From contig NC_089274.1 in NCBI RefSeq assembly GCF_963678975.1, positions 1,476,001 through 1,540,000 of the forward strand: a DNA stretch of 64,000 bases, written 5' to 3'. Of this stretch, positions 27,126 through 36,449 are shown piece after piece. The stretch comes from Dysidea avara. Taxonomy: Eukaryota > Porifera > Demospongiae > Dictyoceratida > Dysideidae. Position numbers and translations under genes: made by a program. Position 1 is the first letter of the stretch. The number at the start of each line of letters is the position of its first letter. The notes beneath the pieces were generated by a model. That model was not told where the DNA came from. It saw nothing but the letters and a program-made list of their open reading frames with translations, and searched no databases.

Positions 27126-28170
27126 TTACAATCACAAAGTAAGAGTAGTCAGTTGTTTAGATGTTTCAAGATCAATGTTAGATAGATTAGGGATACATAG
27201 ACCGTTCCATTGGGAAATAGTTCTGGGTAGGAATGAATAGAGATAAGTGTTTACTGCAGAAGATTGTATATGATTAAATTTCTGATCATGATGTGCTTGG
27301 GTAGCAGTTTGATTTAATGATGGCAGACAGCAATTTGGGACAAGTAATAAGTGATTTACTACTTGAACAATATAAACTTTCATGGCACAATCACATTGAC
27401 TACATATGCAACAAAACAAATCGATTACTTAGTTTCCTAAGGCGAAATTTACATTCCTGCTTCAAAGAATATACTTACAAACAATTTTTGCTACCATCTA
27501 TTGAATATTGTGGGACCCACACCACCAAAATGAAATCTCTAAACTTGAAATGATTCAACATCGAGCTGCTCATTTTGTCTTAAATAAGGTCTGGAACAGA
27601 CACCACCGTGACAGTATCACAGAAATGTTAAATGAACTAAATTGGCCAGAACGTAGAAAGCAAGCATGCCTCATCCTATTGTACAAGATAAACTCCAAGA
27701 TATTTAATCTTTTCTACTGATTTCAAGGGTATTCCATTCATTTGATATGTAAATGTTTTGGTGGTGTGATGTGTGGTAACTTGTAAGATTTTGCATTTAG
27801 ACATGTTTCATGAAGTCCATCTGCCATTCATTTGCCTATTTTATCCTGCAGAATCTTCTGACCAATTGGTGAGTGTATAGGTCTAAAAATTAAAATGTCA
27901 TCTGCAAACAGTCGCAACTCACTATGTACGTTTGTAGTTATGTCGTTGATATATATTAGGAAAAGGGCAGGTCCAAGGACTCAGCCTTGGGGGACACCAG
28001 ATGTTATGTCACAAGGAATGAAATGACCTTCTATGGGATAATGTTCTGAGTAATGTTCATTCATGGTAACATGAGATGGCTTCAGGCTATCATTAGCATT
28101 GCAGATAATTTCCATAATGGCTGCAGAGACACTTCTCTTACTGTTATTTTGGTTGTAGCACTGTTTATTT
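27126..28170 (-). pseudogene. Non-LTR retrotransposon (CR1/L2/Jockey-like) RT remnant with an internal inverted segment
   Basis: On the minus strand, 28060-27860 reads DITSGVPQG, a stop, VLGPALFLIYIND and LRLFADDILIF: the reverse transcriptase palm with its FADD catalytic motif. At 27300-27132, also minus, is the C-terminal tail ending NTYLYSFLPRTISQWNGL. Between them, 27372-27720 encodes the thumb region but on the plus strand: HIDYICNKTNRLLSFLRRNL, LPSIEYCGTHTTK, MIQHRAAHFVLNKVW, ITEMLNELNWPERRKQACL. In intact elements palm, thumb and tail are collinear, so the thumb segment has been inverted in place. Stops and frameshifts make it dead. Confidence 0.82.
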
Positions 28171-28449
28171 ATTTATTTATTTATTAAAGCTTTACAGCAC
28201 AAGTGCTGAAGGTCTGTAGGACACCTGGTCCTACAGCTTGCTCAAAGACATTAGTTACATAAGGTGTGTTTGAAAAGTTGCGGAAGGAGAAAAAATCCAT
28301 GACTGGGCCTAGATAGCTTCAAACCTGCAGCCATCCAATTTACGCTCAAATGCTTACAGGAGTCTACTGTATAGTGGAACATTGCTGAAAATGAAGTGAA
28401 ATGGCCACATCACTTTCAGTAATGATAGTTGAGGTGGGTTAAGTCGCTC

Positions 28450-28770
28450 AATATTTTTTTCAATTGTTATTTTAACAGGGAGGCAGCATCAGCCGAAGCT
28501 GTTCTTCAGCTACACCCTGAACACAACACACATATAAACACACACATATACAGTAATTACTTATGTACAAACTAACATCACTAAAATGTTCTTAAATAAC
28601 TATTTCGAAATTGAGTAAATGTTGTTGGGTCATATAAGGCTGTTGGCAAAGCATTCCAAAATGTAGTTCCACGATAGTAGAAACTGTGTTTCCCATAATT
28701 AGTGTTTATCTTTGGAACAAACAAACAAACGATGTACATTTCTGCTTGCACGTCCTGTGACACTGATAGA
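28450..28770 (-). pseudogene. Second LINE remnant, C-terminal tail and 3' end
   Basis: At 28763-28581 on the minus strand, VPKINTNYGKHSFYYRGT followed by TFWNALPTALYDPTTFTQF is the typical tail of a non-LTR reverse transcriptase (NYGKRSF..A..WN.LP..). The 3' sequence continues to about 28450. It differs from the tail at 27132-27300, so it belongs to another element family. Confidence 0.7.
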
Positions 28771-29361
28771 GATATGCTGGAGCTGACTTATGCAGTATTT
28801 TATAAATTTGCATAGTAGTATGAAACTTTCATCATTCAATTAAAGAATATCTTAAGATAGATGAATCAGTACGTGAAGAAATATACTTGGAATGAAATCT
28901 CAATTGAGTTATGTCAGGCCAGTGTGCCATGTGGTATGCATTGGAGTCACTAGTCATAAATCACATTGTTTACTTTTTTTTAGTAACATATATTATTTAT
29001 TAACACTTTACATAGGAAGAAATCATTTTATTATTGTAGAAATGAAACAAGGGAGGTCAGCTACACTAGTGGACACTTCCTGACTGATCAGCTATTGATA
29101 GGCTGTATGGTGGTGTAGATGCTGACCTCCGGTGTTTCATTGCTGCCGATGATCTATAAAATTTCTGTTTTCCATACACTTGTAAAAAGTAATTCACCAG
29201 TTCTAACACTATTTGAGCCTTAAGATATCATGATCTGTCTGAGTGACAGACATGTCAAATTTGGAAAAGTTACCACAATGTTAAAGAACATGAGTTATGA
29301 AGAGAGGCTAATATACATGATGTCAAATATCTGCTGATGTGGTCAATAAGGGAATACTAGT
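28771..29361. other. Intergenic stretch, nothing recognised
   Basis: AT-rich. No recognisable ORF or repeat ends. Confidence 0.45.
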
Positions 29362-29717
29362 AAGGGGCGGATCCAGACTTTTAAAAAGGGGGTTTCCAGT
29401 CTGAAATTGCAACTTCAGCCTAACTGTAAGTTGAAGACCAAAAAAAAAAAGAAAGAAAGAAAGAAAGAAAGGTCATCACCTGCTGACAATAGCTGCCCCT
29501 CACCATAGATTCCCTCACCAACTATATTTCCTTATTTATAACTAGATACAAAGCTTGCTACACTGCTCCTCAAAAGACTATTTTGACTGCTCTATTAGAG
29601 TATCTCGATTTGACTGCTCTATTAGAGTATCTCGAGTAAGAAAGGCTCTTTCAAAAGGGGGGTTCCATGGAACCCTTTGAACCCCCCTGGATCTAGATCT
29701 ACCTGGATCCGCCCCTG
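29362..29717. mobile_element. Non-autonomous element D with AGGGGCGGATCCAG ends, 356 bp, 5-bp target duplication
   Basis: Left AAGGGGCGGATCCAG, right CTGGATCCGCCCCTG, flanked by CTAGT at 29357-29361 and 29718-29722. Inside are two tandem copies of GACTGCTCTATTAGAGTATC followed by TCGA (29580-29637) and an A-rich (GAAA)n run near 29448-29471. Confidence 0.85.
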
Positions 29718-30084
29718 CTAGTAGCATAGTGAGGGGAATAATGACAGGAGATGAGACTAACAGACGGTTGCAGATATTATTTATGTAATAATAAAGAACT
29801 CAAAACCATCACATCACCATTCAGTACTCATACTCAAAGGCGTAGCCAGAATCTGGGCCACCCAGGGCCCATGGCCAAGCCCAGGCATCAATAATTGTTA
29901 GATATGGCGGTATTTAGATGTTGTAAAAATTTCTCTTGTAACTGGTTTCAGAAGTTACTAGGTTACAGTGGAGATGAACTGAATGAAACAACAAATTGTA
30001 GTGGGAAAATTACAAATATTTGAAGTGGTTAAAGCAAATTACAAATATTTGAAGTGGTTAAAGCAGATGACAGTGGCCGCAACA

Positions 30085-31225
30085 AATTGCAATAGGTTAC
30101 AATGGAATACAATAGGTTACAGTGGGTTATGATAGGTAACAGTGGATTACAGTAGGTTACAATGAGTTACGGTAGGTTACAATGGGTTTCAGTATGTTAC
30201 AATGGGTTATGGTAAGTTACAGTAGGTTACAATGGATTACAATAGGTTACAATGGGTTATGGTAAGTTACAGTAGGTTACAATGGATTACAATAGGTTAC
30301 AATGGGTTACGGTAGGTTACAATGGGTTACAGTAGATTACAGTGAGTTACGATAGGTTACGGTAAGTTACAATATGTTACAGTAGGTTACAATAGGTTAC
30401 AATGGGTTACAGTGAGTTACAATAGGTTACAATGGGTTACGGTAGGTTACAATGGATTACAGTAGGTTACAATAGGTTGCAGTAGGTTACAGTGGATTAC
30501 AGTAGGTTACAATCGGCTACAGTAGGTTAAAATGGGTTACAGTAGGTTACAATGGGTTACAGTGGGTTATGGTAGGTTATAATAGGTTACAATGGGTTAC
30601 AGTGGATTACAATACGTTATAGTGGGCTACAGTAGGTTACAGTGGAATACAATAGGTTACAATGGGATACAACAGGTTACAGTAGATTACAGTGGGTTAC
30701 AATGGGCTACAGTGGATTACAATGGGTTACAGTAGGTTATGATTGGTTACAGAGGGTTACAATAGGTTATAATATGTTACTATGGGTTACAGTAGGTTAC
30801 AATAGGTTACAGTAGGTTACAATGGGTTACAGTGAGTTACAACAGGTTACAATGGGTTACGGTAGGTTACAATGGGTTACAGTAGGTTACAATACATTAC
30901 AAAGGGTTACAGTAGGTTACAGTGGATTACAATAGGTTACAATGGGTTACAGTAGGTTACAATGGGATACAACAGGTTACAGTAGATTACAGTGGGTTAC
31001 AATGGACTACAGTAGGTTACAGTGGATTACAATGGTTACAGTAGGTTACGATTGGTTACAGTAGGTTACAATGTGTCACTGTAGGTTGCAATGGGTTACA
31101 GTCGGTTACAGTAGGTTGCAATGGGGTAACAATTACAATTACAATAGGTTACAATGGTTAACAATTACAATAGGTTACAATGGGTTACAGTAGGTTACAA
31201 TGGGGTTATAGTGGGTTACAATTAG
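30085..31225. repeat. Decamer tandem array, left arm (GGTTACARTR)
   Basis: Over 100 diverged tandem copies of GGTTACAATG / GGTTACAGTA. Variation between units is mostly A/G at positions 8 and 10. It starts after two 29-bp direct copies ending GAAGTGGTTAAAGC (30008-30064). There are no unique spacers, so it is not a CRISPR array. Confidence 0.95.
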
Positions 31226-31227
31226 AA

Positions 31228-31277
31228 TTTCAGGATTTTTAAGGAGAATATTACCTCATTTTAAGCCACATATGGTT
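31228..31277 (-). mobile_element. Short LINE 3'-end fragment
   Basis: This 50-bp segment (TCAGGATTTTTAAGGAGAAT then ATTACCTCAT..AAGCCACATATG) is repeated in the same orientation at 35055-35102, where it abuts the tail of a LINE on the minus strand. It is probably the 3' end of the same family, inserted into the array. Confidence 0.55.
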
Positions 31278-31315
31278 ACAATAGGTTACAGTGGGTTAGG
31301 ATAAGTTACAACAGG

Positions 31316-31813
31316 CACTGTTGGGAGTAACGCGTTACTTATGCGTTATGTAATATTATTACTTTTGTGGTAACTAAGTAATATAACGAATTACGTTATA
31401 AAAACGGGTAATATAACTCAAGTTACTTTACTCACAAATGCAACGCGTTACCTAAGTAATATAGTTACTGTAACGAGTCTAATATTACGTTATATTATTA
31501 CTACAAGTAACGAAGTTACTAATCTCGTTAGTTATCCTCTGGGTAACGTCTAGCCACAATGAAGTAACGAAGCCTACTGAAGCTTATTCACCAGCTTCTT
31601 ACTCATAACCAAGATTTGCACATTGTCCAACAACGCAATCATGTCACGTGATAAAGTGGTAGTTTCACACGTGACAGCTTAAGGCTGTGGACACAAAGTA
31701 ATATAATATGCAATATTATTATAGTTACTTTATTTTATGAGTAATATGTAACTGTAAACTAAAATATGTAATATGTAACTAGTTACTTTTACAAAGTAAC
31801 TTGCCCAACACTG
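31316..31813. mobile_element. Non-autonomous hAT-type element (MITE), second copy, 498 bp
   Basis: Reverse-oriented relative of the element at 3414-3929. Left end CACTGTTGGGAGTAACGCG, right end AAGTAACTTGCCCAACACTG, flanked by ACAACAGG at 31308-31315 and 31814-31821 (perfect 8-bp duplication). It inserted into the decamer-type sequence of the foldback element and is therefore younger than it. Confidence 0.9.
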
Positions 31814-31984
31814 ACAACAGGTTACCAATTTATGCCCCATTTAATTCCAGATTATTATTTTTACGGTTTTTGATAAATTCACAGTAACACCTGAAGAAGT
31901 ATATATTATATATACTCTCAACCATGCAATAATAAATATGTAGATTGCAAACAAATAAGTTAGCTGCAACTGGTCCTGACAATT

Positions 31985-33050
31985 GTTACCCTTATGTTTT
32001 GTTTAATGGTCTAGTTTTACCCTTGACACTGCTTTTTAATAAATCACTTGAAGAATCCACTCTACCCAACTCATGGAAGGATGCCAAATGTTACACCAAT
32101 ATTCAAGAAGGGCTGTAGACCAAACCCAGCAACTACCTCCTGGTGAGTTTAACATCTGTGATATGCAAAATGCTTGAAGCCATCACAAAAATTCACCTAA
32201 TGGAACACTTAGAGTCAAATTTGTTGCAATCTTATGTACAATATTGATTTCGTTTTGGAAGATTTTGTGAACTGCAACTACTGATAGTGGTAAACCATTA
32301 TATACTGACTGTTTCGATGCTGCATGTACCTGGATCTCCAGAAAGCCTTTGATAAAGTCTCCCACAAGCTATTGATACTTGAAGCTCATTGAGTAAATGG
32401 AGACATTCTTAAGTGGATTCAAAATTTCTTAAGTAATTATAGACAAAGGGTTTGTGTCAGTGGATCAGCTTCTTCCTGGTCTACTGTAATCAACGGTGTT
32501 CCACAGGGCAGTGTCTTAGGGCCTTGTATCAACTTTATTTTAGTCTTGAAGTATTTAATTAATGTTAATATTTTTCAGTAGCGAGTCCAACCTCCTCTGA
32601 TATCAATAAGTATTAGAATAGTGTAAAATGGTGCAACAAGATTGTTTGAATTTGTGATGTGATAAGGAATTCCTTGTATACATACACAAAAGGTAAAACG
32701 ACATTGTAGTCTCTGGTGCTCCAAGGCATTAATTGCCAAAAATCTCAACCCACTTGCCCACACACTTAGCAACTAGAATGGTTGAGGGCATTACCACCAA
32801 CTTATCTACTGATTTAGAAATAGTCAGTGAGGAGAAAGATCTTGGGGTGTGTGTAGGAGTGACTGAAAACCATCTCTACACTGTCAGAGAGCTGCAGTTA
32901 AAGCTTCTCAGGTTCTTGGTCTTATCAGAAGGTGTTTTAAGATTAGCTCGGTTGATATGCTTGTCTTTTTATTCAAAATGTATGTACGTCCCATATTGAG
33001 TACTGTGTAAGGTTTGGAACTCTTATCTGGCAGTTAATTGTTTTTAAGGA
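31985..33050 (+). pseudogene. LINE (CR1/L2-like) reverse transcriptase remnant
   Basis: Translated pieces in order: LLFNKSLEESTLPNSWKDA, then KPSNYLLVSLTSVICKMLEA, then HLMEHLESNLL (RT fingers), degraded sequence, and at 32835-33000 EKDLGVCVGVTE followed in another frame by LGLIRRCFK and SSVDMLVFLFK. These are standard non-LTR RT motifs (SLE...P..WK.A.. / P.NYRPVSLTSV.CK..E). Many stops and frameshifts, so not functional. Confidence 0.75.
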
Positions 33051-33724
33051 AGAATATGTGTCCAGAAGTTCTAGAACTCCGTAGAACTATTTAGAACTTT
33101 GATCATTCTAGTTATTGCAGAATGTACTAGAACAGTAGTATCTATAGATGATTTAGTTTTGTACAAAAGGACTTGTCATTTGTATGCTGTTATCTCTGAT
33201 TTTGCTGAGTTATAAAGCTGTTGCTAGTTGTATTCTGCTGTAGTACTGTTTTAATATTACAAGTCTGGGTATCTCTAAACTAGTCATTCTAGTAGCTATC
33301 TCTGCAACAGTTATAACTGCACCCACCATAGCAATGTTAACATTCAAGCACTGTAATTATATCAGTGTTTATATAATTATTATGAGAAAGCCTGCCAATA
33401 ATTTAGAAATCATGGCCCAATCAAATAATAACAATAATAAGTTGATTTGTTTCAAGTATATAGTTACCATTAAAAACAAATTCCAAACTCTTACACCACA
33501 ATTTTTAAGCTGAATGAGTGTAGTTTCAATTGTTAGGAAAAACTCAAAAGTGTGTAGGAGTAGTTTTACAATATGTATATATATTGTGGCATAATAATTG
33601 TGGTTGCCATGGACACAAATAGCTTCCATTTGATTCATGGAAATTAAAAATATAATACAAAACAACAGAACACTGTCAATCAGAAGTTATAGTCAAATAT
33701 ACATAATTTTCTACTATTGGAAGT

Positions 33725-34815
33725 GTTGTAACAAGCTGTAACCTACTGTACCTTGTTGTAACCCATCATAACCTGTTGTAACCTACTGTAACCAAAAATA
33801 ACCTATTGTAACCCATCATAACTCATTGTAACAGGCCTTAAACCACTGCAACTGTTTGTAACAGACTGTAGCCTATCGTAACCTGTTGTAACCTATTGTA
33901 ACCAACCGTAACTTCTTGTAACCCACCGTATAACCTGTTGTAACCCATTATAATATGTTGTAACATACTGTATCCTGTTATAACCCACTGTAGCCTACCG
34001 TAACCAATTGTAAATTACTGTAACCCATTGTAACCTACCGTAATCCATTGTAACCTACCATTCTTAACCCATTGTAAACCACTGTAACTCATTGTAACCT
34101 ATTGTAACGCATTGTAAACCACTGTAACCTACTGTAACCCATTGTATCCTATTGTAACCCATTGTATCCTATTGTAACCCATTGTAACCTATTGTAACCC
34201 ACTGTAACCCATTGTAACCTATTGTAACTTACCGTAATCCATTGTAACCTACCAATCGTAACCCATTGTAAACCACTGTAACCCATTGTAACTTACCGTA
34301 ACCCATTGTAACCTACCGTAACCCATTGCAACCTATTGTAACCTACTGTAACCCATTGTAACCTATTGTAACCTACTGTAACCTATTGTAACCTACTGTA
34401 ACCCATTGTAACCTATTGTTACCTACTGTAACCCATTGTAACCTACCGTAACCCATTGTAACCCATTGTAACCTACCGTAACCCATTGTAACCTATTGTT
34501 ACCTACTGTAACTCATTGTAACCTTTTGTTACCTACTGTAACCCATTGTTACCTATCGTAACCCACTGTAAACTATTGTAACCAACTGTAACCTATTGTA
34601 ACCCATTGTAACCTACTGTAATCCATTGTAACCTATTTTAACCCATTATAACCTATTGTAACCCACTGTAACCTACAGTATTCATTGTAATCTACTGAAA
34701 TCCACTGTAACCCATTATTACCTACTGTAACCCACTGTAACCTATTGTAACCCATTGTAACCTACTGTAACGCATTGTAACCTATTGTATTCCATTGTAA
34801 CCTATTGCAATTTGT
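33725..34815. repeat. Decamer tandem array, right arm (YAYTGTAACC)
   Basis: Over 100 diverged copies of CATTGTAACC / TACTGTAACC, the reverse complement of the left-arm unit. The array ends at a unique segment (TTGCGGCCACTGTCATCTGC) that mirrors 30066-30090 in the left arm. Confidence 0.95.
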
Positions 34816-35054
34816 TGCGGCCACTGTCATCTGCTTTAACCATTTCCCACTACAATTCGTTGTGCCATTCAGTTCATCTCCACTGTAACCTAGTAACTTC
34901 TGAAACCAGTTATAAGATAGATTTTCACAACATCTAAATACTTTTTTTAACCAATTGTAGTAAGATATTAGGAGCTAAAGTTATAAAAGATTACTGAGAT
35001 ATTAGTAGTTAAAGTTATCACTTTGTAACTTGTGTAATTGGTTACAGTGATTTT

Positions 35055-35300
35055 TTTTCAGGATTTTTAAGGAGAATATTACCTCATATTAAGCCACATA
35101 TGATAATTGTGTAGTTACGAAGATACGATCAGTAAAAAACTTTGATCTTACAAGGAGTTTGGATCTGGGTTTGGAAAGTTTGAAATTATGTCCTCTTGTA
35201 AAATTGATTGGTGACAGAGTAAACAATTTTGTAGAATCTATGGGTAGGCGTTGCTTTAAAATCTTAAAAGTCTCAATCAAGTCTCCACGCTCTCTTCTAC
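35055..35300 (-). pseudogene. LINE tail inserted in right arm of the foldback element
   Basis: On the minus strand, 35280-35089 reads MIETFKILKQRLPIDSTKLF, then INFTRGHNFKL and FFTDRIF, a typical CR1/L2-type C-terminal tail (E.YKI..G....LF......TRGH..KL.K.....R..FF..R). It is a 5'-truncated insertion. Confidence 0.7.
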
Positions 35301-35559
35301 AGTTTTTTCAGTGAATAAATATTTAGATTCTGGATGCATTCTTGGTAAAGTAGATTCGTTAATTGGGGTATCAGAGCAGCCAATCCTGAATACTCTAATA
35401 GAGCAGTCAATCATGCAGTCACAGTGTATTCAGAGAAGCAGTGTAGCAAGCTATGTAGTTTTTTTTCTGGAGGGCAGGTAGTTAAATTTTTTTTTGTTCT
35501 ATAACTATACAGCTAGGCCCTGGTACCACCAAACGTCTGGCTACGTCCCTGCTCATATT

Positions 35560-36449
35560 GCTGTGTGTAAATGATGCTAGACCTGAATACTGCTAGTTAT
35601 TGAATTTGGGCTCCTCCTGAACTGATGATCATCATGACATGTACCGCAAAAAGGTCCTCAATAAAACAATTGCTGTCACCATACCTCAAAGAATATTAAT
35701 TTGCTTGCATTAACTCAACTTGAACTAATTTATTCTTTCTTGCCATACCTATACTATGGCTTTAGTCTCTATAGTCACATGTGACGGAAGACTTACATTT
35801 TCATATTTAGCTACCGTTGGAGTGGCAATCAATGCTTTGAGGTTGAGCAATGTTACTAAAAATAATTTTCCACAATTTTGCAAACAATCCCAATATGTAT
35901 TAGAGGCCTAAATATTGCAAGGATAAAGTTAACCCCCAAAACCTATAGTAATCAGAGATTGCTATACGGTTTAATCATAGTAATTATTTAAAGGTGATAC
36001 AATCAATTAAGTATTATAATGTTTCAGATACCATGTAGATACAGAATTTTTTTTTTAATAATCACTTATCTAACACATACCAGAGGGTTGTCCATGTGAA
36101 AGTTAATACAATGTTAGAAAAATCAAAGAATAATCAATTAATTAATCAAGTTTACCCTCAATGTATGTAGATGAATCCAGATTGAGTAGTTTAAACATTT
36201 CACCACATAGTTGCCCCACCTTGAAATATATGCGTAGTTAAAGGGTTTCTTGTATCCAGTTTTAACCTGACAACTGAGCACATTCTGTTTACACAAACAT
36301 CAGCTTGGTTCCTAGTACCAAAATCTTGATTTTCTAAAAATTATAGCTTGGCCTGATCAATGATTAATGTCATATCACACATTGTGGTATAAAATTAATA
36401 TAGATATTATATAAAAACACAGATTATTGCAAAACTAAAATACAAAAAA
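35560..36449. other. Intergenic stretch and 3' flank of TIR-SLOG copy 3
   Basis: AT-rich. No recognisable ORF, RNA gene or repeat ends apart from short homopolymers. Confidence 0.45.

Larger units (their letters stand above)
29835..35551. mobile_element. 5.7-kb foldback element with decamer-array inverted arms (hAT-like ends)
   Basis: Outer ends are inverted: left CAAAGGCGTAGCCAGA, right TCTGGCTACGTCCCTG. The flanks CTCATACT (29827-29834) and CTCATATT (35552-35559) match at 7 of 8 bases. Inside the ends both arms carry the same unique sequence (ACTGGTTTCAGAAGTTACTA then GGTTACAGTGGAGATGAACT: 29940-29990 and, inverted, 34870-34915) and then a decamer array of over 1 kb in opposite orientation. 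The middle holds a hAT MITE (31316-31813), a LINE remnant (31985-33050) and about 600 bp of unassigned DNA (33060-33720). No transposase gene was seen. The layout recalls Foldback/Galileo-type elements, whose long arms are tandem repeats; the end sequence looks hAT-like. Confidence 0.75.

Noticed and set aside
30085..34815. Decamer repeats as a CRISPR array
   Set aside because: The units are contiguous with no unique spacers, the genome is eukaryotic, and the two blocks are inverted arms of one element.
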